DNA of 6,836 nucleotides from Eubacteriaceae bacterium (lineage in GTDB: Bacteria > Bacillota_A > Clostridia > Eubacteriales > Anaerofustaceae). The notes below the pieces were generated by a model that did no database searches, had not been told where the DNA came from, and was given only the letters and a program-made list of their open reading frames with translations. Position 1 is the stretch's first letter. Each line of letters opens with the position of its first letter. Positions 1 to 5,246 of the stretch are shown one piece after another. Location of the stretch: the NCBI GenBank assembly GCA_031280495.1, contig JAITGT010000006.1, forward strand, positions 1-6,836. Direction: 5' to 3'. Made by a program: the position numbers and the translations under genes.

Positions 1-1
1 T

Positions 2-85
2 TGCCGCCTCTTGGGCCTTATATTGGCGTTTTCGACCGTCAGCGCTGGGTTTGGGGCCGCGGAGGGGCATGTTTTCGCTATCTAA
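2..85 (+). CDS. Possible C-terminal tail of an upstream gene (partial)
   Basis: The second frame is open from the window edge to a TAA at 83-85, giving 27 residues that begin CRLLGLILAFSTVSAGFGAA and are hydrophobic and small-residue rich, as in the end of a membrane segment. A promoter and a terminator-like hairpin follow immediately, which fits a gene ending here. The two other plus frames are also open over this stretch, to stops just after 100, and look less protein-like. The piece is too short to assign to a family and may not be coding. Confidence 0.25.
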   Translation, partial: CRLLGLILAFSTVSAGFGAAEGHVFAI

Positions 86-93
86 GCATTGTG

Positions 94-102
94 TGGTATA
101 AT
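94..102 (+). promoter_or_regulatory. Extended -10 promoter upstream of lspA
   Basis: TGGTATAAT matches the TGnTATAAT extended -10 consensus exactly. The hexamer 17 bases upstream (74-79, TTCGCT) is a poor -35, which extended -10 promoters tolerate. Transcription would start near 109 and run through a leader of about 80 bases into lspA. Confidence 0.6.
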
Positions 103-113
103 TAGTCGCTGAG

Positions 114-135
114 AAGGCGCCAAAAGCGCTTTTTT
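114..135 (+). terminator. Terminator-like hairpin in the lspA leader
   Basis: AAG(G)CGC at 114-120 pairs with GCGCTT at 126-131 around the loop CAAAA, with one bulged G, and is followed by T132-T135 (six T in a row from 130). It lies between the extended -10 element and the lspA start. It may terminate transcripts of the upstream gene, or act as an attenuator in the lspA leader. The stem is short, so strength is uncertain. Confidence 0.4.
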
Positions 136-188
136 CGCTTAAATGCATACCCAAAAGCCGGGCCTGCTGGCCCAGGGAACGGAGATCC

Positions 189-686
189 ATGGTATTTTTG
201 TACTTAACTTCAATAGCTTTAATGATCGGCTTAGATCAGGCCGTCAAAATTATGGCAAAGTCTGCCCTTTCGCACTTGCCAGGAATGCCAGTCATTCAAA
301 AAGTGTTTTACCTGACTTATGCTGAAAACACTGGGGCCTCTTTTGGAATTTTACAGGGAAACTCCCGCCTGCTTGGGCTGGTCAGCGCAGTCGCCTCGCT
401 TGTCATGCTTCTTTTTCTCTTCGCCCAAGTGAAGGCATTCCCGCGCAAGAGGCTGTACCTTTTTTCCTTGAGCATGATCATTGCTGGGGCTCTTGGAAAT
501 ATGATCGACCGTCTCATTCGCGGCTATGTTATAGACATGTTTGATTTTCGAATAATACATTTTGCCGTGTTTAACGTGGCAGACAGCTTTATCAGTGTCG
601 GAGCCGTTGTTTTCTGCTGCTATCTCCTATTTGACAAACAGCTCTTTGGGTCAGAGAAATATGGAATTGAACAAAAAGAACGTTAG
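189..686 (+). CDS. lspA: Lipoprotein signal peptidase (signal peptidase II)
   Basis: This is the membrane aspartyl protease of family A8 that cleaves the signal peptide from prolipoproteins after the +1 cysteine has been lipidated. The 165 residues match the usual LspA length. Visible signatures are ENTGASFGI at 46-54, GALGNMIDRLIRGYVIDMFDF near 100-120 and FAVFNVADSF near 125-134. The two catalytic aspartates are D107 (GNMIDR) and D132 (FNVAD), with the conserved asparagines N104 and N129. Four hydrophobic membrane segments are apparent, near 1-16, 60-80, 89-103 and 128-147. The ATG at 189 is chosen because GGAG (181-184) lies four bases upstream. The 3' end overlaps the next gene by 26 bases, indicating co-transcription and probably translational coupling. 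Confidence 0.96.
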   Translation: MVFLYLTSIALMIGLDQAVKIMAKSALSHLPGMPVIQKVFYLTYAENTGASFGILQGNSRLLGLVSAVASLVMLLFLFAQVKAFPRKRLYLFSLSMIIAGALGNMIDRLIRGYVIDMFDFRIIHFAVFNVADSFISVGAVVFCCYLLFDKQLFGSEKYGIEQKER

Positions 687-1980
687 GACTATCCTGTTTA
701 TTGTCATCACTGGAATTGTCGCCTTTACGCTGCTGCAGAACTTTGATCAGACCATTTCTTTTGCGCGGTGGGTTGTCGCTCTGTTTAAGCCCATGCTCAA
801 CGGAGTGCTTCTTACATTGATTCTCATCGTTCCCATGCGCGTCTTTCAAAACCATGTGTTTTCCCATCTTCCGATAAAGCAGGGATTGCGAAAGCTTTTG
901 AGTTTGATTGCGACGCTTTTGTCCGCTATTGCTGTTATCTTCTTTGTCTTGTTTATGGTGGTGCCCTCCCTGATAGAAACCATCAACGACATAGTCAGCC
1001 GGATCCCCGGATTTGTTACGTCTATCCAGAAGCTGGCCAGCAGCCTTATCGAAAAATACCCGGAACTGACAACTCTCAACGAATTGATTGAGCAGTACCC
1101 AAGCCTTAACCCGGCACAGCTAGATTTGACCACCATTGGCAATAATATAATCAAATGGGTGACAGATTTTAGCACAAGCCTTATTGGATCCACATTTGGC
1201 TTCCTCACCAACTTTATCGGAGGGCTGGTGAGCTTCTTTATTGGGCTTGTGTTTGCCATTTACGCACTTCTCATGAAGGAGCGCCTGACAGTTCAATTCA
1301 AAGGGCTTGCTTACGCTTATCTTCCCACAAAGGCAGCGGATCAGCTTGTGTATGTTGCAAGGCTGACCAATACAACTTTCAGCAATTATTTGGCTGGGCA
1401 AAGCATTGAGGCAGGCATCCTCGCAACAATGACCTTCATCATTATGATGATCCTTCAAGTGCCGTCGCTTTCCTTCATGATCGCCTGCCTGGTTGGCGTT
1501 TGCACATTCGTTCCAATATTTGGCAATTTTGTTGCTTTGTTCGTTGGCTCTTTCCTCATACTTCTTATCAGCCCGCTGAAAGCGCTTGGGTTCATTCTGC
1601 TCTTTATGCTAATGCAGCAGCTGGAAGGCGGCCTTATCTACCCCAACGTGGTCGGAAAAAAAGTTGGGCTGCCTCCTGTGTGGGTGCTGTTTGCAGTTAC
1701 GCTCGGCTCCAACACATTTGGCGTGCTTGGGATGATTTTGTTTATACCTCTCACAAGCGTTGCCTACACCATCCTTAAAACAAAAGTGTTCCACCGCTTA
1801 AAAAACCGAAAAATCCCCGCTGAGAAAATAATCGAACAGGCACAGACAAAAGTTCCGCTGGACGGAAACACGCCAGTGGAAAAGATCTTCAGCCCCCCAG
1901 CGGAGGACAGCAAGCTGCGCGTTAAGCCTATTGTTCCCTCCAACATCATTGAGCAGTTTAAGAAACCTAAGAAAAAGTGA
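661..1980 (+). CDS. AI-2E family transporter (PF01594-type membrane protein)
   Basis: A 439-residue polytopic membrane protein of the AI-2E transporter/permease superfamily (TqsA/YdiK/PerM relatives), whose members have been linked to autoinducer-2 or sodium/proton transport; the substrate here cannot be told. Helices are apparent near 11-27, 38-60, 80-103, 178-204, 253-284 and 290-318, and there is a long C-terminal pair near 338-373. Hallmarks are VPIFGNFVALFVGSFL (284-299), QQLEGGLIYPNVVGKKVGL (319-337) and GVLGMILFIPLTSVAY (354-369). A soluble stretch at 105-170 is typical of the family. The frame is open back to 562, but the ATG at 661 puts a basic N-terminus directly before helix 1 and overlaps lspA by only 26 bases. 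Its own SD is weak (GAGAA), so coupling to lspA translation is likely. Residues 374-439 form a charged, proline- and lysine-rich cytoplasmic tail. Confidence 0.9.
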   Translation: MELNKKNVRTILFIVITGIVAFTLLQNFDQTISFARWVVALFKPMLNGVLLTLILIVPMRVFQNHVFSHLPIKQGLRKLLSLIATLLSAIAVIFFVLFMVVPSLIETINDIVSRIPGFVTSIQKLASSLIEKYPELTTLNELIEQYPSLNPAQLDLTTIGNNIIKWVTDFSTSLIGSTFGFLTNFIGGLVSFFIGLVFAIYALLMKERLTVQFKGLAYAYLPTKAADQLVYVARLTNTTFSNYLAGQSIEAGILATMTFIIMMILQVPSLSFMIACLVGVCTFVPIFGNFVALFVGSFLILLISPLKALGFILLFMLMQQLEGGLIYPNVVGKKVGLPPVWVLFAVTLGSNTFGVLGMILFIPLTSVAYTILKTKVFHRLKNRKIPAEKIIEQAQTKVPLDGNTPVEKIFSPPAEDSKLRVKPIVPSNIIEQFKKPKKK

Positions 1981-1997
1981 AATGAGCAAACGCTGGC

Positions 1998-2030
1998 GCG
2001 GCTGAAGGGCAAACCTTTCAGCCGCTTTTC
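1998..2030 (+). terminator. Intrinsic terminator of the lspA operon
   Basis: A 12-bp stem (1998-2009 with 2014-2025, one G-U pair), loop CAAA and TTTT at 2026-2029. It starts 18 bases after the stop of the AI-2E gene. Confidence 0.9.
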
Positions 2031-2081
2031 TAGTCAATAAGGCTTTTTTTGTATTGGCCAGCTTTGGCTGCCCCGCTGCAG

Positions 2082-2161
2082 CAGCAGCACGCCCTTCGCC
2101 TTCTTTCGCAGCGTGCCGCTGAGCCTCGAATTGCTTTTCGCCCGCTAAGCGTCAGCAATTC
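2082..2161. repeat. Two tandem stem-loop inverted repeats
   Basis: First hairpin: 2082-2092 pairs with 2111-2121 (10 of 11 positions, one A-C mismatch, 18-base loop). Second hairpin: GAATTGCT at 2128-2135 pairs perfectly with AGCAATTC at 2154-2161, also with an 18-base loop, and its arms resemble each other further out (GCTGAGC upstream, GCTCGGC downstream). The pair sits in the gene-free stretch 2031-2231 between the operon terminator and the tnpB remnant. It could be an IS200/IS605-type end structure, a REP-like palindromic element or a small structured RNA. No protein-coding signal was recognised here. Confidence 0.45.
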
Positions 2162-2231
2162 TGATTCGCTCGGCTGGATCCATAAATTCTGTTCCGTTAT
2201 TTAAAACTTATACAAATATATATATTTCTAA

Positions 2232-2345
2232 TCATTGTTCAGATTTGATGTTTAATTCCTTCTTCAAAGAGTAGCTGGCGCGGAACTCTCCACAGGCTGG
2301 CGCCGTGTAACTCACGGCATAAATTATGCTGCTCTTGCCTGTTTT
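2232..2345 (-). ncRNA. Possible omega-RNA (reRNA) scaffold remnant at the tnpB 3' end
   Basis: TnpB guide RNAs overlap the 3' end of tnpB and run to the element's right end. Here the minus strand has a perfect 6-bp hairpin with a 5-base loop (GCCGTG-AGTTA-CACGGC, plus positions 2302-2318). A second GC-rich segment follows, containing two direct copies of GCTGGCGC on the plus strand (2275-2282 and 2297-2304). The position matches an omega-RNA scaffold. Whether it is transcribed or intact is unknown, and the call rests on position and one clear hairpin. Confidence 0.3.
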
Positions 2346-2599
2346 CAGCTAGCTTCCAGTTTCTCTAAAGCTATTTTTTCCAAGCGCTTAGCGGCGTTGA
2401 CATCTCTGTGGTGATGAGCGCCGCAGCTTTTGCAGCCCCACTCTCTTTGCGAGAGTTTCAGGCCGCCATAAACAGCGCCGCAATTGCAGCAGGTTTTGCT
2501 GGATGGGAAAAACGGATCCGCCAATATCACTTTTGATTTTGTTAAGGTTGCCGCCTTTGGCATTGCAAGGCTCGTTTTCCTCAGTGTGAATCGGAGCAA
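2232..2599 (-). pseudogene. Degenerate tnpB (IS200/IS605-type OrfB) C-terminal remnant
   Basis: TnpB is the RNA-guided RuvC-like nuclease carried by IS200/IS605 and IS607 elements. Only the C-terminal part remains. The longest open piece (stop at 2345) carries ADPFFPSSKTC, a four-cysteine zinc ribbon (C37, C40, C56, C59 of that piece) and HHRDVNAAKRL, the RuvC-III region with its aspartate; the family usually has HDRD. Beyond that stop the same frame still reads VTRRQPVESSAP after further stops. A frameshift then leads to KKELNIKSEQ and a stop at 2232-2234, which resembles the normal TnpB C-terminus. The RuvC-I and RuvC-II parts and a tnpA gene are missing, so the product cannot be an active nuclease. 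Upstream the frame continues past a single TGA (2630-2632), so the remnant may reach a little further. Confidence 0.8.
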
Positions 2600-2629
2600 G
2601 CAAGCGAGGCCAGCGTCTCTCGCAAATTC

Positions 2630-2791
2630 TCAGCTCAATCCGAATAGTTTTGCGTCGCGTATCATGCTTGTAGCTGCATAATCAGACAGCAGGGGCACAC
2701 ACATGAGCCCTTTTTGAGACTCTGGCCCCTGCAAAAGAATAATGGCATGCATAATGTTTCGCTTCGCCTGAAGTATGGCGCCCCCTTTCAT
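2630..2791 (-). CDS. Small unassigned ORF upstream of the tnpB remnant
   Basis: A 53-residue frame starting at an ATG (2791-2789) with AAGGG ten bases upstream; it is open further back to 2845 from a TTG. It has a hydrophobic patch HAIILL at 15-20 and ends DAKLFGLS. It is in the same frame as the tnpB remnant and separated from it by one TGA, so it may be decayed tnpB-linked sequence rather than an independent gene. No family was recognised. The stretch 2600-2883 holds nothing better supported. Confidence 0.2.
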   Translation of the reverse strand: MKGGAILQAKRNIMHAIILLQGPESQKGLMCVPLLSDYAATSMIRDAKLFGLS

Positions 2792-2883
2792 TTTTTCAAG
2801 CCCTTGCACTTTTTCGCGAAAGTGCGCAATTATGTATACAGCCAAAAATCTTTTCGGGCCATGCGCGCAGCTTTATGTTTTCG

Positions 2884-3153
2884 TCACCCTGATTTCTGGA
2901 TCTCCTTCGAAAATCTCAAATCAGCGCAAAGAAGGGCAAAGGCTTTGGCCAGGCCAAGACAATTCACAGTGTCCATTGCTTTTGCTTTGCTGGATGAAGT
3001 TCCGCGTATGGACGGATCGCTCAGCCACAGCCGGACGGCTTGCACAAACAGTTCGTCCACTTCGCCCTTGCCTTGCGCCTGCTCTTCCATTTCTTCTTTC
3101 TTCCAAAAATCCCTTTGCTCAAGCGCCCTCTTCATGTCTTCCTTTGATGCCAT
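2884..3153 (-). CDS. Hypothetical small protein, 89 residues
   Basis: No family was recognised. The ATG at 3153 is preferred over the ATG at 3159 because AAGGAG (3165-3160) ends directly at the upstream ATG but lies six bases from the 3153 ATG, which is ideal spacing. The product begins MASKEDMKRALEQRDFWKKE. Residues 1-30 are strongly charged and helix-prone (many E, K, Q), followed by a hydrophobic helix candidate DELFVQAVRLWL (33-44), a Ser/Lys-rich linker near 52-59, and a second hydrophobic stretch CLGLAKAFALLCADL (65-79). There is no signal peptide or clear membrane segment, so it is probably cytosolic. It lies between the tnpB remnant and the divergent DUF6173-like gene, with no partner gene of known role. 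The good SD and coherent helical pattern favour a real gene. Confidence 0.5.
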   Translation of the reverse strand: MASKEDMKRALEQRDFWKKEEMEEQAQGKGEVDELFVQAVRLWLSDPSIRGTSSSKAKAMDTVNCLGLAKAFALLCADLRFSKEIQKSG

Positions 3154-3159
3154 GTCCAT

Positions 3160-3165
3160 CTCCTT
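3160..3165 (-). promoter_or_regulatory. Ribosome binding site deciding the start of the 89-residue ORF
   Basis: AAGGAG on the minus strand directly abuts the ATG at 3159 and is six bases from the ATG at 3153, so the second ATG is the functional start. Confidence 0.6.
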
Positions 3166-3187
3166 TTCTTTTCCGCTGTTATTGCGC

Positions 3188-3289
3188 CTACATGCCTAAT
3201 ACTGAGAGCATTGCCTTAATATCCCGATTGTTTTCTGCAAGATTGGCATCCAGTTTTTGGATCGAGGCCAGAAGGCGCCGCAAGCGCAT
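3188..3289 (-). CDS. Possible 33-residue coiled-coil-like peptide
   Basis: A short frame reading MRLRRLLASIQKLDANLAEN followed by NRDIKAMLSVLGM and a TAG at 3188-3190. Heptad-like spacing of L and I residues gives an amphipathic helix pattern. It ends 34 bases before the 89-residue ORF on the same strand, so the two could be co-transcribed. There is no properly spaced SD: GGGG lies directly against the ATG. It may instead be the end of a broken longer gene, since the frame is open upstream to a TGA near 3338. No family was recognised. Confidence 0.3.
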   Translation of the reverse strand: MRLRRLLASIQKLDANLAENNRDIKAMLSVLGM

Positions 3290-3307
3290 CCCCAATATCC
3301 AAAGACA

Positions 3308-3316
3308 TGATAAAAT
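3308..3316 (+). promoter_or_regulatory. Extended -10 promoter for the DUF6173-like gene
   Basis: TGATAAAAT fits TGnTATAAT with one mismatch. No good -35 is seen 17 bases upstream. A transcript from here would begin near 3323, which excludes the in-frame ATG at 3307 and leaves a leader of about 23 bases to the ATG at 3346. Confidence 0.4.
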
Positions 3317-3327
3317 CGATCCAAAGA

Positions 3328-3334
3328 AAGGTGG
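3328..3334 (+). promoter_or_regulatory. Ribosome binding site deciding the start at 3346
   Basis: AAGGTGG (AAAGGTGG counting the preceding A) differs from the ideal AAAGGAGG by one base and lies 11 bases before the ATG at 3346. The alternative ATG at 3307 has no SD. Confidence 0.55.
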
Positions 3335-3345
3335 TGCTCACTGCA

Positions 3346-3861
3346 ATGGAAGAAATGCCAGAGAAAAATGGCCAAAGCAAAGCAGAAGCCAGCTTCGCCG
3401 CCCCGCAGCCAAGCCTAAGCGAACAGGCCCTTGAATCCGTGTCAAGCGACAGCCTGGCGGCAAATGCGGACATGCCGCCAGAAATGATGGCCTATCTTCG
3501 CATGAAGAAGGAAGAGTTTGAAAATGGATATGCGAGCATTTTTTATCAACAGATCGTAAAGGAGATCAACGCCTTTAACGAAAAGCTGGACGACGAACAC
3601 GAAGTCGGCCTCCAATTGGTCTCCTTTGGGGAAACGGTGCGCTTCAACATAGAGAGCATTGGCTTTCAGAACCCCTATCTCATCGAATTCTACGGCCACT
3701 TGAACGACCGGTCACCCATACAGCTAGTTCAGCATGTCTCGCAAATAAATTTTGTGCTCATTAAGCTGCCAAGGGAGAACCCTGACTTGCCAAAGAAAAC
3801 AATCGGCTTTGACTTCGACGGAGAGGCCCTTTCCGGCAAGTCCGCTACGGAAGGCGCTTAA
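3346..3861 (+). CDS. DUF6173-like protein
   Basis: A 171-residue soluble protein that resembles the DUF6173 family, a domain of unknown function in Bacillota. Residues 1-45 are low-complexity and rich in A, S, E and Q, probably disordered. The conserved part runs from about 63 to 157: IFYQQIVKEINAFNEKLDDE (65-84) followed by HEVGLQLVSFGETVRFNIE, then GFQNPYLIEFYG (106-117), QLVQHVSQINFVLIKL (126-141) and a basic KKTIGFDFD end (150-158). The pattern is an amphipathic helix, beta strands and the polar LVQHVSQ segment. There is no signal peptide or membrane helix. The start is chosen for the SD at 3328-3334 and the promoter at 3308-3316; a start at 3307 would add 13 residues. It is monocistronic, ending before a strong hairpin. 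Function is unknown, and the family assignment is from recalled pattern similarity, not a search. Confidence 0.7.
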   Translation: MEEMPEKNGQSKAEASFAAPQPSLSEQALESVSSDSLAANADMPPEMMAYLRMKKEEFENGYASIFYQQIVKEINAFNEKLDDEHEVGLQLVSFGETVRFNIESIGFQNPYLIEFYGHLNDRSPIQLVQHVSQINFVLIKLPRENPDLPKKTIGFDFDGEALSGKSATEGA

Positions 3862-3990
3862 GCAGAGTGAAAATGCACATAAATACAGGGCGAAGGGAGA
3901 GGCGCCCTTTCCCATGAAAGGCAAATCTCCCGAGTGCAGGCGCAAGTGAGGCCTGAATGCTTGTTCGGCTGCATGCTGGACAATAAAATT

Positions 3991-4030
3991 ACGGGCGGCA
4001 CGCTGTTTTGTGCCGCCCGTTTCCGTTTTT
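3991..4030. terminator. Bidirectional intrinsic terminator between convergent genes
   Basis: A perfect 11-bp stem (3991-4001 with 4010-4020), loop GCTGTTTT, followed on the plus strand by TTCCGTTTTT. On the minus strand the stem is followed by AATTTTATTG, also U-rich in RNA. It can therefore end the DUF6173-like transcript from the left and the GH25 transcript from the right. The rest of 3862-4102 shows only short weak inverted repeats. Confidence 0.85.
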
Positions 4031-4102
4031 GGGGCTGAATTGCAATGCCTTTTTCACGATAGGGAATATTGAGAGCCTGCCAATGGGCTGGCATGGCGTC
4101 TT

Positions 4103-4780
4103 TTAGGAAAAGTCAGAGTAACAAATATTTAGGTCGAACAGCTTTCCGCCAATAGTGCCTGTCTTAGAATGCTGCCATATGCTATGCCCCGCAAAATCAG
4201 TCTCATCAGCATAGTGTGCCAGCCAGACTGCATATTTCTCAAGAGTTTCGGGCAAAAGCCTCTGCTGCAGAATATACTTGCTTGCATAGATCATTGGAAT
4301 ATAGCCTTCGCGCTCAACTTCGCCGAGAAATGCGTCTGCTATCTCGGACAGATGGGATTTGCTGTATTCCTCGATTCCATAGTCATCGTTTCCCGTTTCG
4401 TATTCGTAATCAAGAGCCACCGGAAAGTCAAGTTCGTAGCCGGAAATCGTGTCCAGGAGAAACCATGCGGCGCGAACGGCGTCGTCTGCGCTCCCCACGT
4501 TGTGCTGAAAATACACGCCAACTTTTAAGCCGGCTTTCTTTGCGTTCGCCATATTTTCGTGAAAGCGCCGATCGACTGTCCCTTTTCTTCCAGAGCCTGC
4601 GCGAATCATGACAAACTGAGCGCCCGCTTGCTTTAAGCCGCCAAAATCTATTTCCCCATTCCATTCCGAAACGTCGACTCCAGCCATTGGATGTATGAGC
4701 GTTTTTGGGGCTGCAAAAACAGAGCCCACAGCGACGTTTGCCAGCAACACTGCAAGCAATGCGCAGATCGTTTTTTTCAT
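4103..4780 (-). CDS. Secreted GH25 lysozyme (N,O-diacetylmuramidase family)
   Basis: A 225-residue exported protein that should hydrolyse the beta-1,4 bond between N-acetylmuramic acid and N-acetylglucosamine in peptidoglycan. A signal peptide covers about 1-23 (MKKT, a hydrophobic core, VFA before the cleavage site). The single GH25 domain begins GVDVSEWNGEIDF (34-46) and continues with FVMIRAGSGRKGTVDRRF (56-73) and GLKVGVYF (84-91). It has the DxE catalytic signature FPVALDYEYE (119-128, D124 and E126; D36 is the conserved first aspartate), then AVWLAHYAD near the end and the typical IWQHSKTG...DLN close. The length equals a bare catalytic domain with no cell-wall binding repeats, so binding would rely on the catalytic cleft. 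The ATG at 4780 has AGGAAGGG six bases upstream and its own promoter. It could act in wall turnover or against competitors. Confidence 0.93.
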   Translation of the reverse strand: MKKTICALLAVLLANVAVGSVFAAPKTLIHPMAGVDVSEWNGEIDFGGLKQAGAQFVMIRAGSGRKGTVDRRFHENMANAKKAGLKVGVYFQHNVGSADDAVRAAWFLLDTISGYELDFPVALDYEYETGNDDYGIEEYSKSHLSEIADAFLGEVEREGYIPMIYASKYILQQRLLPETLEKYAVWLAHYADETDFAGHSIWQHSKTGTIGGKLFDLNICYSDFS

Positions 4781-4813
4781 GGCCTACCCTTCCTAAAAAC
4801 AAACTCACCTTAC

Positions 4814-4842
4814 ACTATAATCGGCATGGAACAAAAAGCCAA
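4814..4842 (-). promoter_or_regulatory. Promoter of the GH25 lysozyme gene
   Basis: On the minus strand, TTGGCT (4842-4837), a 17-base spacer and TATAGT (4819-4814). The transcript would start near 4806, giving a leader of about 25 bases that contains the AGGAAGGG SD at 4794-4787. Confidence 0.6.
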
Positions 4843-4936
4843 GCGGCACAGCAGCAAAACCTTATGCAAATCGCATTAAGCCACGCTCTCTTTGCTATGC
4901 ATTTAGCGAATTGCTATCATTATTTTCATTTACATA

Positions 4937-4965
4937 TTTACATATCTATGCTTCAATGATATAAT
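4937..4965 (+). promoter_or_regulatory. Strong promoter of the mini-lipoprotein gene
   Basis: TTTACA (4937-4942), a spacer of exactly 17 bases, and TATAAT (4960-4965) preceded by TGA, so it also has an extended -10 element. It is the closest match to the sigma-A consensus in the window and lies in AT-rich sequence. Transcription would start near 4972, leaving a leader of about 59 bases. Confidence 0.8.
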
Positions 4966-5030
4966 TACTCAGTAACTATATTTATGTATATGTGTGTTTA
5001 TAGTATTTACGCAACTAGAGGAGGCTTTTC

Positions 5031-5141
5031 ATGAAAAACGCAAACAAAATAAAGCGGTGCATCGCCCTTGCCGGACTTTCAATGCTTCTGCTTTCGCTCG
5101 CAAGCTGCATTCAGACATTGCCAATGTACTACCCAATGTGA
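5031..5141 (+). CDS. Mini-lipoprotein, 36 residues
   Basis: A very short gene with strong expression signals: AGAGGAGG (5017-5024) lies six bases before the ATG, behind a near-consensus promoter. The product has a basic N-terminus (MKNANKIKR, 1-9), a hydrophobic core (about 11-24) and a lipobox LASC at 23-26, so C26 would be diacylglyceryl-modified and cut by signal peptidase II. The mature part is just CIQTLPMYYPM, 11 residues anchored on the outer face of the membrane. It resembles entericidin-like small lipoproteins in plan but not in sequence. Other readings are a precursor whose signal peptide yields a peptide pheromone, as in enterococci, a type I toxin-like hydrophobic peptide, or the start of a truncated lipoprotein gene. 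Inverted repeats begin at the end of the coding region. It is divergent from the lysozyme gene. Confidence 0.7.
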   Translation: MKNANKIKRCIALAGLSMLLLSLASCIQTLPMYYPM

Positions 5142-5153
5142 AATTGCATTGGG
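5116..5153 (+). repeat. Alternating CATTG/CAATG arms overlapping the mini-lipoprotein stop
   Basis: CATTG at 5116-5120, CAATG at 5122-5126 and 5134-5138, and CATTG at 5147-5151. The best pairing is CCCAATG (5132-5138) with CATTGGG (5147-5153), a perfect 7-bp stem with the TGA stop in its 8-base loop. No U tract follows, so it is not a standard terminator. Confidence 0.5.
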
Positions 5154-5170
5154 CATAGACAGCGCAGCAT

Positions 5171-5186
5171 GCCGCATGCATGCGGC
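5171..5186. repeat. 16-bp perfect palindrome
   Basis: GCCGCATGCATGCGGC is a perfect palindrome 30 bases after the mini-lipoprotein stop. CGCAG and CTGCG flank it and could extend the stem past a bulged CAT. It could be a protein binding site or an RNA stem. Confidence 0.5.
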
Positions 5187-5220
5187 CTGCGGCTGGGGCG
5201 GGTCTGCCAAGCCGCCTTTA

Positions 5221-5237
5221 CCAGCATTTCATGCTGG
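5221..5237. repeat. 7-bp hairpin in the convergent spacer
   Basis: CCAGCAT-TTC-ATGCTGG is a perfect stem with a 3-base loop. No U tract follows on either strand. It sits 49 bases downstream of the FmdE-like gene's stop and 80 bases downstream of the mini-lipoprotein's. Confidence 0.5.
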
Positions 5238-5246
5238 CCATTCCAG

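Noticed and set aside
143..325. Plus-strand 60-codon frame starting before lspA.
   Set aside because: No SD, and it overlaps lspA in a different frame; lspA is unambiguous.
846..1259. Minus-strand frame of 137 codons inside the AI-2E gene.
   Set aside because: Antisense shadow of a clearly recognised membrane protein gene, with no SD and no motif.
2081..2088. CAG/GCA triplet run considered as a short tandem repeat or CRISPR-like array.
   Set aside because: Only about three units, and no repeat-spacer pattern anywhere in the window.
2689..2732. 8-bp perfect inverted repeat GCAGGGGC/GCCCCTGC with a 28-base loop.
   Set aside because: The loop is long and there is no T tract; such a repeat can occur by chance in a window of this size.
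2806..2825. Hairpin GCACTTT-TTCGCG-AAAGTGC downstream of the 89-residue ORF, considered as its terminator.
   Set aside because: No U tract follows on the minus strand (AAGGGCTTG), so termination is not supported.
2714..3199. Long plus-strand frame (161 codons) over the minus-strand small genes, plus an overlapping 219-codon frame to 3434.
   Set aside because: Composition is Ser/Cys/Arg-rich without family motifs, and there is no SD at the start. It is antisense to the better-supported 89-residue ORF and runs into the DUF6173-like gene.
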